From assembly GCA_903868545.1 (NCBI GenBank), contig CAIPVR010000027.1, forward strand, positions 1-45,255: 45,255 nt of DNA, given 5' to 3'. Origin of the DNA: an uncultured Actinomycetes bacterium (lineage in GTDB: Bacteria > Actinomycetota > Acidimicrobiia > Acidimicrobiales > Microtrichaceae). The position numbers and the translations under genes are program-made. Within the stretch, counting starts at the first letter, position 1; each line of letters opens with the position of its first letter. This document shows, piece after piece, positions 1 to 12,541 of the stretch. The notes under the pieces are model-generated. The model was given only the letters and a program-made list of their open reading frames with translations, was not told where the DNA came from and made no database searches.

Positions 1-1
1 C

Positions 2-646
2 GTGTCGGCCTACATCCCGACCAACGTGATCTCGATCACCGACGGCCAGATCTTCCTCCAGGACGACCTGTTCAAGTCGGGCGTTCGCCCGGCGGTGGAC
101 GTGGGCATCTCCGTGTCCCGCGTGGGCTCCGCCGCCCAGATCAAGGCGATGAAGACCGCCGTGGGCACGCTGAAGTCCGACCTGCAGCAGTTCCGCGAGC
201 TCGAGGCGTTCGCCGCCTTCGGCTCCGACCTCGACGCCGTGTCGAAGGCGCAGCTCGAGCGCGGCTACCGCCTCACCGAGCTGCTCAAGCAGGGCATCAA
301 CTCCCCGATGCCGGTGGAGGAGCAGTGCGTGGTGATCTACGCCGGCACCCGCGGGTACCTCGACGACATCGGCGTCGAGGACGTCGCCTCGTTCCAGGCC
401 GGCCTGCTCGAGTGGTTCCGCACCCGCCACGGCGGCCTGCTGAGCGACATCAAGGACACCGGCAAGATCGCCGACGAGGACGCCTTCGAGGGCGCCATCA
501 AGGCCTTCGCCGAGCAGTTCGTGCCCACCTCCACCGACGGCGACGCGCCGGCGCCGGAGGCCCAGGGCGATGCCGACACCACCATCAAGCGGTCCGACGT
601 CCACCTCCCCGAGGAGGACGTGACCCGCGACGGTGACGAGGCCTGA
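2..646 (+). CDS. atpA: F1F0 ATP synthase subunit alpha, C-terminal part (truncated by window start)
   Basis: C-terminal alpha-subunit sequence ([46 protein letters not shown]) followed by atpG, atpD, atpC. Confidence 0.97.
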   Translation: MSAYIPTNVISITDGQIFLQDDLFKSGVRPAVDVGISVSRVGSAAQIKAMKTAVGTLKSDLQQFRELEAFAAFGSDLDAVSKAQLERGYRLTELLKQGINSPMPVEEQCVVIYAGTRGYLDDIGVEDVASFQAGLLEWFRTRHGGLLSDIKDTGKIADEDAFEGAIKAFAEQFVPTSTDGDAPAPEAQGDADTTIKRSDVHLPEEDVTRDGDEA

Positions 647-677
647 CGGGCGCACGGACGGGTCGTAGGGAGCACGC

Positions 678-3183
<2,506 letters not shown>

Positions 3184-3184
<1 letters not shown>

Positions 3185-3597
3185 TGCCGTTGCTCGTCGA
3201 GCTCGTCTCCCCGGAGCGCATCGCCTACTCGGGCGAGGCGAAGATGGTCATCTGCCGCACCACCACCGGCGACATCGCCTTCCTGCCCGGCCACGTCCCG
3301 TTCATCGGGGTGCTCGCCACGCACCCGGTGCGGGTGCAGCTCGACGAGGGCGGTGAGATCGTCATCGCGGTGCACCAGGGCTTCGTGGAGGTCTCACCCC
3401 CGGACGAGGACGGCGCCACCCGGGTGACCATCCTCTCCGACGTCGCCGAACTGGCCGACGACATCGATGCGGAGCGGGCCCGGACCGCCAAGGAGCGGGC
3501 CGAGGAGGCGCTGCGCACGGATCCCGACGACCCGGAGGCGAGAGCCGCCCTCGTCCGGGCCGAGGTACGCCTGTCGGTCGTGGGCGCCAACGCCTGA
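3184..3597 (+). CDS. atpC: F1F0 ATP synthase subunit epsilon
   Basis: Overlaps the atpD stop (TGATG); MPLLVELVSPERIAYSGEAKMVICRTTTGDIAFLPGHVPFIGVL is typical epsilon. Confidence 0.95.
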
Positions 3598-3694
3598 CCG
3601 GCGAACCGCCAGCGTCCGCCACCGCCGTGGTGGGAGGGCGCGGCTGGTCGTGGGAGTGGGAGGCCCGGGCCGGGGGAGGCGGTAGCGTCCGGTC

Positions 3695-4675
3695 GTGCCC
3701 CGACGCCGGTTCGCCGTCGCGCTCGTGCCGCCCCCGGACGTGGCCGCGGCGATCGACACGCTCCGCCGCGCGATCGGTTCCCCGCAGGTCCGGCGCATCC
3801 CTCCGCACCTCACGCTCGTCCCGCCGGTCAACCTGCCGGCCGACGACGCTCCCGCGGTGCGGGAGGTCCTCGCGGCGGCGGCGGCCGCAACGCGGCCGTT
3901 CCGGCTGGTCCTGGGTCCGGCGGCGAGCTTCGCCCCGGCCACCCCCACGGTCCACCTCGCGGTGGGCGACGCGGCCGCTGCGCTCCTGCCGCTGCGCGAC
4001 GCCCTGTCGGTCGACCCGCTGGGCCGCCCCGACCCGCGCCCGTTCGTCCCGCACGTGACCCTCGACCCGCGGGTGGCGCCGGAGCGCGTGGCGGCCTGCC
4101 TGGACGCCCTGCGGGCGGTGGAGTTCCCCTGGGACGTGGATGCCGTGGTGCTCCTCGAGCACCTCATCCGTGACGACGGGCCGCCCCTCTGGGTGCCGGT
4201 GGGGGAGGAGCCCTTCGGGGGGCCGGCGGTGGTGGGCCGTGGCGGACTCGAACTCGCGATGCGGGCCGGGACGGTCCTCGGGCCCGAGGTGGCCGGGCTC
4301 CTCGGTCTCCCGGCGCCGCACGGGGTGCCCGTGGTCGACCCGTCCGTGCGGCCGGTCGTGGTGACCGCCCACCGTCGGGACGGCACGGCGGCCGACGGCG
4401 GGCTCGCCGGCGCCGCGTTCGGCGAGGTGGTGGGGGCGGCCACCCCGGCGGTCGCCCGGCTCGTGCGACTCACCGTGACGCCGTCCGAACGCGGCCTCGG
4501 GGTGGGAGCCCACGTCCTCGCCCGGTGGTGCGCGACCGCAGCGGGGCTCGGCGCTCCGTTGGCAGTCGCGGTGCCCGGCGGGACCGAGGGCGCCGGCGAC
4601 GGTGACGACGGACGCGCCTTCCTGGAGCGCCACGGATTCCGCTCCCTCGGCGAGCTGGCCGTCCGGCAGCTCTGA
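3695..4675 (+). CDS. 2H phosphoesterase (2'-5' RNA ligase-like) fused to a C-terminal GNAT-like acetyltransferase domain
   Basis: GTG start; two HxT motifs (PPHLTLVPP and VPHVTLDPR) in the N-terminal half; C-terminal RLTVTPSERGLGVGAHVLARWCATAAGLG resembles the GNAT acetyl-CoA loop. Confidence 0.75.
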   Translation: MPRRRFAVALVPPPDVAAAIDTLRRAIGSPQVRRIPPHLTLVPPVNLPADDAPAVREVLAAAAAATRPFRLVLGPAASFAPATPTVHLAVGDAAAALLPLRDALSVDPLGRPDPRPFVPHVTLDPRVAPERVAACLDALRAVEFPWDVDAVVLLEHLIRDDGPPLWVPVGEEPFGGPAVVGRGGLELAMRAGTVLGPEVAGLLGLPAPHGVPVVDPSVRPVVVTAHRRDGTAADGGLAGAAFGEVVGAATPAVARLVRLTVTPSERGLGVGAHVLARWCATAAGLGAPLAVAVPGGTEGAGDGDDGRAFLERHGFRSLGELAVRQL

Positions 4676-4748
4676 CGCCCGTCGGACCGCGCCCCCGCGG
4701 CGCCGGTCGACCTCCCGACCCGTCCCGTCACGGGGGTAGCTTCCGGCC

Positions 4749-5558
4749 ATGACGGATGGCGCTGGACGGGCACGGCGGTGGAGGACGGCGCTGGTCACCG
4801 GCGCCTCCAGCGGGATCGGTGACGCGTTCGCCCGGTGCCTCGCCGCCGAGGGCTCCGACCTCGTCGTGGTGGCCCGTGACGGTGAGCGTCTCGACGTACT
4901 GGCGGAGGAGCTCACCGCCGCCCACGGGGTGTCGGTGGAGGTGCTGCCCGCCGATCTGGGGGCGCCGGTCGCCCGGCACGCCGTGGAGCAGCGGCTGGCG
5001 AGCCGCGACCGACCGGTGGACCTGCTGGTCAACAACGCCGGCTTCGGCACGAACGGGACCTTCCACGAGATGTCGGTGGACCGCGAGGAGCAGGAGGTCC
5101 AGGTGAACGCGCTCGCCCTCCTGCGCCTGACCCACGCCGCGCTCGGGCCGATGGTGGCCCGTGGCTCGGGTCACGTGCTCAACGTCGCCAGCATCGGCGG
5201 CCTGTACCCGATCCCGGGCAGCGCGACCTACGGCGCCACGAAGGCCTTCGTGTGCTCGTTCGGCGACGCGGTGCACGAGGAGCTGCGGGGCAGCGGGGTG
5301 CACCTCACCACCTCGCTGCCGGGCTTCACCCGCACGGAGTTCCAGGAGCGCTCCCACTGGGAGGGCCAGGAGGGCCTGCCCGGGTTCGCCTGGCTGACCG
5401 CCGAGGAGGTGGCCCGGCAGTCCCTCGACGGCGTGTGGGCCGGCAGGGCGCGAGTGGTGCCGGCGCGGCGTTACCAGTTGCTGACCGCGGCCACCGCGCC
5501 GGTGCCGCCCTTCCTGAAGCGCCTGATCATGGGCCGCGCCCAGGACGTGGCCTGGTGA
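4749..5558 (+). CDS. SDR family NAD(P)-dependent oxidoreductase
   Basis: TGASSGIG cofactor motif, NNAGFG, YGATKA active site. Confidence 0.93.
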   Translation: MTDGAGRARRWRTALVTGASSGIGDAFARCLAAEGSDLVVVARDGERLDVLAEELTAAHGVSVEVLPADLGAPVARHAVEQRLASRDRPVDLLVNNAGFGTNGTFHEMSVDREEQEVQVNALALLRLTHAALGPMVARGSGHVLNVASIGGLYPIPGSATYGATKAFVCSFGDAVHEELRGSGVHLTTSLPGFTRTEFQERSHWEGQEGLPGFAWLTAEEVARQSLDGVWAGRARVVPARRYQLLTAATAPVPPFLKRLIMGRAQDVAW

Positions 5559-5607
5559 TCGTGGCCCGGGTGATCGTGGCCGGTGCGGCCCGGTCACCCG
5601 TCGGGCG

Positions 5608-6441
5608 TCAGACCTTGCGGTAGCGGTTCACCGCCATCGGCGCGAACACCGCGGTCAACCCGATGATCCACAGGACCACCGGCAGGACGGTCCCGACGGC
5701 GGGGCGGCCCAGGATGGAGAGTTCGCGCAGGAGGTTCGACACCAGGGTCACCGGGTTGTTCCGGGCGATCGGCTGCAGCCAGCCCGGCATCGTGGCCACC
5801 GGGACGAACACCGAGCTCAGGAACGTGAGGGGGAACAGCCACACGAAGCCGGCGGTGTTCGCGGTCTCCGGGTCCTTCACCCGCATGCCGATGTTGGCCA
5901 TGATCCAGCTCATCGCGAAGCCGAACGCCACGGAGAAGCCGATCATCACCGCGCCCCACAGGAGCCCGCCCTCGAAGCGGAACCCCACGACGTAGCCGAC
6001 CACGATCAGGACCAGGGCCACCATGGACAGGCGCACGGTGTCGGCCACGATGCGGCCGCTGAGCACGGCGGAGCGGGCGATGGGCAGCGAACGGAAGCGG
6101 TCCACGAGGCCCTTCTGCAGGTCCTCGGCGAGGCCCACCGAGGTGGCCGAGGTGCCGAACACGATGGTCTGCACCATGATCCCGGGGATCAGGAACTGTG
6201 CGTAGCTCACGCCCGGCGGCAGGCTCTGGCCGATGGAACCGCCGAACACGTAGTTGAACAGCACCACGAACATCACGGGCTGGATCAGGGTGAACAGCAC
6301 CAGCTCCGGCGTGCGCGGGAGCGAGACGAGGTTCCTCCAGGTGAGGATGGCGCCGTCGTGGAACATCGCGGCGAGGCCGCGGGGGCGCCGGTAGTCGTGG
6401 GTGCTGGAGGGGGCGAGGTCGTCGAGGGGCACGCTGGTCAC
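5608..6441 (-). CDS. ABC-2 type transporter permease (DrrB-like)
   Basis: Multiple TM segments; PEL(V)LFTLIQPVMFVVLFNYVFGGSI is typical of DrrB/ABC-2 permeases; adjacent to the ATPase. Confidence 0.9.
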   Translation of the reverse strand: MTSVPLDDLAPSSTHDYRRPRGLAAMFHDGAILTWRNLVSLPRTPELVLFTLIQPVMFVVLFNYVFGGSIGQSLPPGVSYAQFLIPGIMVQTIVFGTSATSVGLAEDLQKGLVDRFRSLPIARSAVLSGRIVADTVRLSMVALVLIVVGYVVGFRFEGGLLWGAVMIGFSVAFGFAMSWIMANIGMRVKDPETANTAGFVWLFPLTFLSSVFVPVATMPGWLQPIARNNPVTLVSNLLRELSILGRPAVGTVLPVVLWIIGLTAVFAPMAVNRYRKV

Positions 6442-6442
6442 G

Positions 6443-7486
6443 TCATCGGGCCTTCCGGTCGGTCAGGAGTTCGTCGGCGCCACCGGGCAGGGGTCCGTGG
6501 AAGCGGCGGCCGTGCTCCTCGCCGGGGTCGTGGTGCTCGCCGGTCTCGGCCGCGTGCCCGGTGAGGGCGAGGAAGACGTCGTCGAGGCTGGGGCGGTTCA
6601 GGTGGAAGTCCTCGATCTCCACCTCGGCGGCGGTGAGCGCGGAGATGGCCTCGGCGGCGAGCGCCGTGTCGTGGTCCACCGGCATGGCCACCGTGCGGGC
6701 GGCCGGGTCGGTGCGCACGCCCTCGGGCGGCGCGAGCCCGCACAACACCTCCTGGGCGCGCCCGACCTGGTCGCGGCGGGCCACGACGACCTCGAGGGTC
6801 CGTCCGCCGGTCCGGTCCTTCAGCTCGTCGGCCGTTCCCTCGGCGATCACCTTCCCCCGGTCGATCACCACGATCCGGTCCGCGAGTTCGTCGGCCTCCT
6901 CGAGGTACTGGGTGGTGAGCAGCACGGTGGTCCCGTCGGCGACGAGTTCCCGTGCCACCTCCCAGAGCTCCAATCGGCTGACCGGGTCGAGCCCGGTGGT
7001 CGGCTCGTCGAGGAACAGCACGCTGGGACGGCCGACGAGGCTCACCGCGAGGTCGACCCGGCGGCGCATGCCACCCGAGTAGGTGCGCACCTGGCGGTCG
7101 CCCGCGTCGCTGAGGCGGAACCGTTCGAGGAGGTGCTCGGCCCGCTCGTGGGCCTGACGCTTCGACATGCCGAGGAGGCGGCCCACCATCCAGAGGTTCT
7201 CGTGGCCGGTGAGCTTCTCGTCGACCGCGGCGTACTGGCCGGTGAGGCCGATGATCGAACGGACCTTGTCGGGCTGGGTCCTCACGTCGAAGCCGGCCAC
7301 CCGTGCGGTGCCGCCGGTCGGGGCGAGCAACGTGGCCAGGACCCGCACGGTCGTGGTCTTGCCGGCGCCGTTGGGGCCCAGCAGCCCGAGGACGGTGCCC
7401 TGCTCCACCTCCAGGCTGACGCCGTCGAGCGCGCGGGTGGGGCCGAAGTCCTTGCGGAGGTCCTCGACCTCGATGATGGTGGTCAC
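6443..7486 (-). CDS. ABC transporter ATP-binding protein (DrrA family)
   Basis: Walker A GPNGAGKTT, signature YSGGMRRR, LFLDEPTTGLDP, DDVFLALTGH C-terminal motif. Confidence 0.94.
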   Translation of the reverse strand: MTTIIEVEDLRKDFGPTRALDGVSLEVEQGTVLGLLGPNGAGKTTTVRVLATLLAPTGGTARVAGFDVRTQPDKVRSIIGLTGQYAAVDEKLTGHENLWMVGRLLGMSKRQAHERAEHLLERFRLSDAGDRQVRTYSGGMRRRVDLAVSLVGRPSVLFLDEPTTGLDPVSRLELWEVARELVADGTTVLLTTQYLEEADELADRIVVIDRGKVIAEGTADELKDRTGGRTLEVVVARRDQVGRAQEVLCGLAPPEGVRTDPAARTVAMPVDHDTALAAEAISALTAAEVEIEDFHLNRPSLDDVFLALTGHAAETGEHHDPGEEHGRRFHGPLPGGADELLTDRKAR

Positions 7487-7535
7487 CGTCGGAGACTACG
7501 GCGACGGCCGGGGTCGGTCGTGCGGTTTCCCGCCC

Positions 7536-8504
7536 TCAGCCCTCCAGCTTCTCCGGACGGTGCCGGGCGTCGACCACACGGACGGTGCCCGACCGGGAGC
7601 GCATCACGAGCGACTGTGTGGTCGCCCCGAGCCGGTCGTAGTGGACGCCCTTGAGGAGATTGCCGTCGGTGATGCCCGTGGCCGAGAAGAAGCAGTTGTC
7701 ACCGGCGACGAGGTCGTCGGTGCCCAGCACCCGGTCGAGGTCGTAGCCGGCGGCCACGGCGGCGCCGCGCTCCTCGTCGTCGCGGGGCCACAGCCGGCCG
7801 ATCAGCTCGCCGCCCATGCACTTCAGCGCTGCCGCGGCGATGACGCCCTCGGGGGTGCCACCGATGCCGAAGAGGATGTCCACGCCGGAGTCGGGCCACG
7901 CGGTGGCGATGGCGGCGGCGACGTCGCCGTCGCCGATCAGGCGGATCCGGGCTCCCGTGGAGCGGATCTCCGCGACGATGTCGTCGTGGCGGGGCCGGTC
8001 GAGCACCGTGGCCGTCACCTCGGTGACGTCGATCCCCTTGGCCCGCGCCACGGCCCGGAGGTTGTCGGCCACCGACGCGTTGAGGTCGATGTGGCCGGTG
8101 GCCTCGGGGCCGACGGCGATCTTCTCCATGTAGACGCACGGGCCCGGGTCGAACATCGTGCCCTGCTCGGACACGGCGATCACGGCCACGGCGCCGCCAC
8201 GCCCCTTGGAGGTGAGGGTCGTGCCGTCGATGGGGTCCACGGCGATGTCCACGTTCGGCGGCGTGCCGTCGCCGACGACCTCGCCGTTGTAGAGCATCGG
8301 GGCCTCGTCCTTCTCGCCCTCGCCGATGATCACCGTGCCGGTCATGCGCACCGTGCCCAGGATCAGCCGCATGGCGTCCACCGCGGCGCCGTCGGCGGAC
8401 TCCTTGTCGCCCCGTCCCACCCAGCGGGCGGCGGCCAGCGCGGCGGCCTCGGTGGTGCGCACGAGTTCCATTGCGAGGTTGCGGTCCGGGGTGCTGTTCG
8501 GCAT
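7536..8504 (-). CDS. glpX: Class II fructose-1,6-bisphosphatase
   Basis: [46 protein letters not shown] and [21 protein letters not shown] are GlpX hallmarks; start chosen at the second Met of the ORF. Confidence 0.94.
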   Translation of the reverse strand: MPNSTPDRNLAMELVRTTEAAALAAARWVGRGDKESADGAAVDAMRLILGTVRMTGTVIIGEGEKDEAPMLYNGEVVGDGTPPNVDIAVDPIDGTTLTSKGRGGAVAVIAVSEQGTMFDPGPCVYMEKIAVGPEATGHIDLNASVADNLRAVARAKGIDVTEVTATVLDRPRHDDIVAEIRSTGARIRLIGDGDVAAAIATAWPDSGVDILFGIGGTPEGVIAAAALKCMGGELIGRLWPRDDEERGAAVAAGYDLDRVLGTDDLVAGDNCFFSATGITDGNLLKGVHYDRLGATTQSLVMRSRSGTVRVVDARHRPEKLEG

Positions 8505-8587
8505 GCCGACGACGTTACCGGGGCGACCGGCGCCCACCCCAACGCGCCGCGGCGTCGCGACGGCCGGGGCTCTGCGAGACTCTCGCC

Positions 8588-9430
8588 GTGGCCGACGAGG
8601 AGGCAGCCGACCGTCCGGGGCGGTCCGGGGACGACCCGCCGCCTGGTGGGCGCGACCGGGCGGACGCTGACCCCGGTCCTGCCGACCTGGACCCCGATCC
8701 TGCCGACGTGGGGGAGTGGGAGGAGGTCCCCGGCCCCGACGCGGACGAGGTCACCTACGACTGCACGACGTGGGCCGGTGAGAGCCGGGCGATGCTCGCG
8801 GCGCTGCTCGACAGCCGCGGCATCGACCACGTGTGGCAGGGCACCGAGGTCTCGGTCCACGTCGAGGACGAGGACGCCGTGGACGCCCTGATCGAGGACG
8901 TGCTGGCCTCGGCCCGTCCGGCGCTCGACCCGGCGGCCGACAAGGTCGTGTTCGAGGTGGGCACGTGGCCGGCCGCGCTGCAGACCTCGCTCGCCGATGC
9001 CCTCACGGTGGCCGAACTCCCGTACGAGTGGGACGAGCAGGGCGACCTCGTCGTCTACGCGGAGCACGAGGAGGAGGTGGAGGTGATCATCGGGCACCTG
9101 CCCGACCCCGACGACGCCGAACTCTCGGCCGACGACGGGATCGCCGTGCACGAATTGCTCGACCGCCTCTTCGTGGCCGCCGGCCGTCTGGCCCGCCGGG
9201 CCGACGACGCCGCCGGCGTGGTGGGGGTGGTGGACGCCACCGGCCTGCTCGAGCGCACCTCCTTGCCGTTCGGCTTCGAGTCGCCGCAGTGGCGCCGGCT
9301 CGTGGGTGCCGCAGCGCGGGTGCGGGACGCGCTGGAGGCTGCCGACCCCGAGGACCCCGCCGCCCTCGACGACGACGAACTGCGCGACGCCGCGGGCGAA
9401 CTGCAGGACCTGCTCCGCCAGTACGTGTGA
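8588..9430 (+). CDS. Acidic hypothetical protein with two internally repeated DUF2007-like segments
   Basis: GTG start divergent from glpX; two homologous-looking segments ([29 protein letters not shown]... / [29 protein letters not shown]...). Confidence 0.7.
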   Translation: MADEEAADRPGRSGDDPPPGGRDRADADPGPADLDPDPADVGEWEEVPGPDADEVTYDCTTWAGESRAMLAALLDSRGIDHVWQGTEVSVHVEDEDAVDALIEDVLASARPALDPAADKVVFEVGTWPAALQTSLADALTVAELPYEWDEQGDLVVYAEHEEEVEVIIGHLPDPDDAELSADDGIAVHELLDRLFVAAGRLARRADDAAGVVGVVDATGLLERTSLPFGFESPQWRRLVGAAARVRDALEAADPEDPAALDDDELRDAAGELQDLLRQYV

Positions 9431-9515
9431 GCCGTGCGGGGGCCTCCCGGGCCGTGGCGACGGTGGGCCGGGCCGCCGCCTAGGGCGCCGGGGCGGGTGA
9501 CGGTACCTTGCCGGT

Positions 9516-10244
9516 GTGCTGCTGGCGGAGGCCGAGGCCTTCTACTCCCGACCCATCGCGCCGACGCGGCGTGTGGCACTCGGCGACCTCCAGCTCCCGG
9601 TCGACCCCGCGCCCGGCTACGGCGGACTCCTGCTCGGTGGCATCGCGGCGGAGTTCGGACCGCTGCTCGACGAGGACTTCCACGAGGAGGCCCTCGCCCT
9701 CATGACGGACCTCGAGCGCGGGGGCCGCGTGTCCCAGCCCCGGCTCCGTCACCGCCTCCAGGAGGATCGGGTGGGCCTCCAGCGCTGCACCCACCGGCTC
9801 CTCGGCGGTGAGGACGGCTCGGTGCGCTTCGAGCTCCAGGACGACAAGGGGACCCCGGCCCAGCACCTCCTGACCGCCATCTACGCGGCAGGGGCCTCGC
9901 CCCGGCCCGTCCGTCGCCAGGTGATGGACGCGGTGCGCAAGGGGTTCCGTTGGACCACCGGCCCGGGCCCCGCGCTCGTGGCCCATCTCAGCGGGCGCAG
10001 CACCGGGCTGTCCGCCGCTGCGCTGCGCGACCCGGTGAGTTGGGCCATGGGGGTCCTGGACCTGCGCACCGGTGGGTTCACCGACGGCAGCGACGGCACG
10101 GCCGTAATGCCGAGCCGTCGCGACATCCAGCGGGCGTTCCGGGACGCGCTGCGCACCGCCCATCCCGACCACGGCGGCCGCGACGACGGCGCCGCCCAGC
10201 GGATCTCGGAGCTCACCGAGGCCCGCCGGATCCTGCTGGGCTGA
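9516..10244 (+). CDS. Protein with a C-terminal J-domain (DnaJ-like HPD motif)
   Basis: C-terminus RDIQRAFRDALRTAHPDHGGRDDGAAQRISELTEARRILLG has J-domain HPD and helix IV-like sequence. Confidence 0.7.
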   Translation: MLLAEAEAFYSRPIAPTRRVALGDLQLPVDPAPGYGGLLLGGIAAEFGPLLDEDFHEEALALMTDLERGGRVSQPRLRHRLQEDRVGLQRCTHRLLGGEDGSVRFELQDDKGTPAQHLLTAIYAAGASPRPVRRQVMDAVRKGFRWTTGPGPALVAHLSGRSTGLSAAALRDPVSWAMGVLDLRTGGFTDGSDGTAVMPSRRDIQRAFRDALRTAHPDHGGRDDGAAQRISELTEARRILLG

Positions 10245-10252
10245 GCGGTCCG

Positions 10253-10873
10253 GTGGCCCGCCGACGCCGTCCGCTCGACCCCGGGGGTCTCGCCCTGTGG
10301 CCCGGTGCGGGTTCGTCGTCGGACCACCCGTGCCTCGTGGCGCTGGAGGAGGGTCTGGTGCCTCTGCCGGTCGGGCGCTTCGACTTCCCGTACCGCCGGG
10401 AGGGTCGGCGGGCGCCCGACCGGGCACCGAAGCTGCTCGGTTCCCTCCGCGACGACGCTGCGGCGTTCTGCGCCGCCGAAGGGGTCGACCCGGCACGACT
10501 GGTGCTCGGCGGCCGGTCGATGGGTGGCCGGATGTGCTCGCTCGCGGTGGCCGGCGGCGAGGTGCCCGGGGCTGCCCGGGGCACGCCCCCGGCGGTGCCG
10601 ATCCCGGCCGCCGGTCTGGTGCTCATCAGCTACCCGCTGCACCCGCCGGGCCGGCCCGACCGGCTCCGCACCGAGCACCTCGGCCGACTGCACTGCCCGG
10701 TCCTGTTCGTGAGTGGCGACCGTGACCCGTTCGGCACCCCGGAGGAGTTGGCGGCGGCGCAGGCCTCGATCCCCGGTCCGGTGACGAACGTGGTCGTGCC
10801 CGGCGGCCGGCACGAGCTGAAGGGGGCCGACGACCTGGTCCTCGCCGCCGTCCGTGACTGGCTCGGCCGCTGA
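10253..10873 (+). CDS. Alpha/beta hydrolase (Tex30/KANL3-like dienelactone hydrolase family)
   Basis: GGRSMGGRMCS nucleophile elbow, LISYPLHPPG, LFVSGDRDPFG, GGRHEL; GTG start at 10253 gives 207 codons in frame with the 9950 ORF stop. Confidence 0.82.
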   Translation: MARRRRPLDPGGLALWPGAGSSSDHPCLVALEEGLVPLPVGRFDFPYRREGRRAPDRAPKLLGSLRDDAAAFCAAEGVDPARLVLGGRSMGGRMCSLAVAGGEVPGAARGTPPAVPIPAAGLVLISYPLHPPGRPDRLRTEHLGRLHCPVLFVSGDRDPFGTPEELAAAQASIPGPVTNVVVPGGRHELKGADDLVLAAVRDWLGR

Positions 10874-10885
10874 CCTGCCACCCGC

Positions 10886-10934
10886 GAAATAGGGGTCCGC
10901 AACGCCCGGAACGGGCGTGGAGGGCCCGAAGATC
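10886..10934 (+). repeat. Copy A of a 49-bp dispersed 3'-end element (GAAATAGGGGTCCGCAACGCCCGGAACGGGCGTGGAGGGCCCGAAGATC)
   Basis: Shares a 26-bp identical core GGGGTCCGCAACGCCCGGAACGGGCG with copies at 36736-36784 (+) and 37709-37757 (-); internal hairpin CGCCCG-GAA-CGGGCG. Confidence 0.93.
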
Positions 10935-10948
10935 CGTGGGGGAAAGGG

Positions 10949-12478
10949 TCAGTCGCGGTTGATGTCCTCGAGTTCGCGGCCGCGGGTCTCCGGCGCGGCG
11001 AACGCGAGGCACGCGGCGAGGAGCGGTCCGACGGCCAGCAGCGCGAAGGCCGGGCCGTAGCCGAGCGCGTCGACCAGGGCGCCGGCGCTGAGCAGGCCCA
11101 CCACGGAGCCGACCACCGCGATCAGATTCAGGGCACCGCGCGCCCCGCCGCGGCGCGCAGTGGGGAACAGCTCCGGCGCGAGCACCCCGAGCGGAGCCAC
11201 GCACAGGGCGCCGAGGACCGACCCGCCGAGGGATGCCAGCCACATGCCCGCGCCCGCGACGAGGAAGAAGATCGCATTGAAGACGCCGACCGAGACGAGG
11301 CCGGGGATGAGCGTGATCCGCCGGCCCCGCCGGTCCGCCAGGCGGCCGCCGAGCATCACCCCGATGGCGCCCGGGGTGGAGGTGAGCACCAGGATCAGCG
11401 TGATCATCGCCCCGCTGTAGCCCCGCTCGGTGCGCAGGTAGTCGTTCTGGAGCTGGCTGGCCGGTGCCACGAACAGGTTGAGGAGCAGGAACACCGAGGC
11501 GAGGAGCAGGAAGCGGAGGCCCCGGATGCGCCGGCGCTCCGGCGGCGCCGTGCCCTCCGCCATGCGGAGATAGCGGTTGCTCTCGGGGAGGTTGCGGGCA
11601 CCGCTCACCAGCAACGGCACGCACACGAGTGCCGTGAGGAACACGAGCCGCCAGCCCGCCGGCCCGACATCCGCGAGGGGCAGCGCCAGGACCGGCACCC
11701 CTGCGCCCAACCCGTACGCGAGCGCGCCCAGTCCGGTGGCCTGGGCGCGTGAGCCGGCGGGGAGCTCCTCGACGCTGATCGTGTCGACCGCCAGGATCCC
11801 GGCGACGGCGAGGTTGCGCGACAGGAGCTGCAGCGCTGCCAGCCAGGCCAGGTCGGGGACCGCGGCGCTGGCCACGGTGAGGGCGGTCGCCGTGCCGAAC
11901 GACCAGAGGGCGATGCGTCGACGGCCCACCCGGTCCGCGAGCGCCATGGCCACGAACGTCACCACGGCCCCGATCCGGACCACGGCGAGGATGGTCGCCT
12001 GCTGCGAGCGGGATCCCGTCCCGATGTCGGCGTCGGCGAAGGTGAGCACCTGGGTGAGCGCCGAGAACAGCAGCCCGGCGACGAGGTTGAACAGGGCCAT
12101 GGTGGCCACCACCCGTGACTGCCGGGCGTCGAGCCGGTCGGGGAAGCTCCACCACGGCCGGGTTCCCGGCGGGATGCCGTGGGCGAGGCTGCGCCGCACC
12201 ACCGGGGAGTACAGCCAGCGCCAGTACGGGAAGGCGAGGCGCCAGCGCACCTCCTGCACCACGTGCACGGTGCCGCCGTCGCCGGTGCGCCATGCAACCG
12301 TGCGCCAGTAGGACTCGAACGGTCCGTCCGACGCGTCGAAGACGGCGTCGCCGGCCGGGGTTCCGTCGGCCGGGGCTCCGTCGGGGAGGGCCTCGGCGAC
12401 GAGGGCGTCGTCGCGGGGCCGGAGCAGGGCGATGAGGCCGGCGCGGTCGGTCTCGATCTCGTCGCGGATGTGCCCCAC
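10949..12478 (-). CDS. MFS transporter with an extended N-terminal domain
   Basis: About 12 hydrophobic segments, ADRVGRRR and GRLADRRGRR MFS loop motifs, APETRGREL C-terminal sugar-porter-like motif; GTG start at 12478 is inferred. Confidence 0.85.
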   Translation of the reverse strand: MGHIRDEIETDRAGLIALLRPRDDALVAEALPDGAPADGTPAGDAVFDASDGPFESYWRTVAWRTGDGGTVHVVQEVRWRLAFPYWRWLYSPVVRRSLAHGIPPGTRPWWSFPDRLDARQSRVVATMALFNLVAGLLFSALTQVLTFADADIGTGSRSQQATILAVVRIGAVVTFVAMALADRVGRRRIALWSFGTATALTVASAAVPDLAWLAALQLLSRNLAVAGILAVDTISVEELPAGSRAQATGLGALAYGLGAGVPVLALPLADVGPAGWRLVFLTALVCVPLLVSGARNLPESNRYLRMAEGTAPPERRRIRGLRFLLLASVFLLLNLFVAPASQLQNDYLRTERGYSGAMITLILVLTSTPGAIGVMLGGRLADRRGRRITLIPGLVSVGVFNAIFFLVAGAGMWLASLGGSVLGALCVAPLGVLAPELFPTARRGGARGALNLIAVVGSVVGLLSAGALVDALGYGPAFALLAVGPLLAACLAFAAPETRGRELEDINRD

Positions 12479-12541
12479 GGCTCCCCTCGCCTCGCCGGGC
12501 GCACACACTAGGGGCGCGGGAGGGTGTGCGAGAGTGTCGCG

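Noticed and set aside
3362-5050. 562-aa minus-strand ORF
   Set aside because: Antisense to atpC, the 2H/GNAT fusion gene and the SDR gene; Arg/Pro-rich with no motif.
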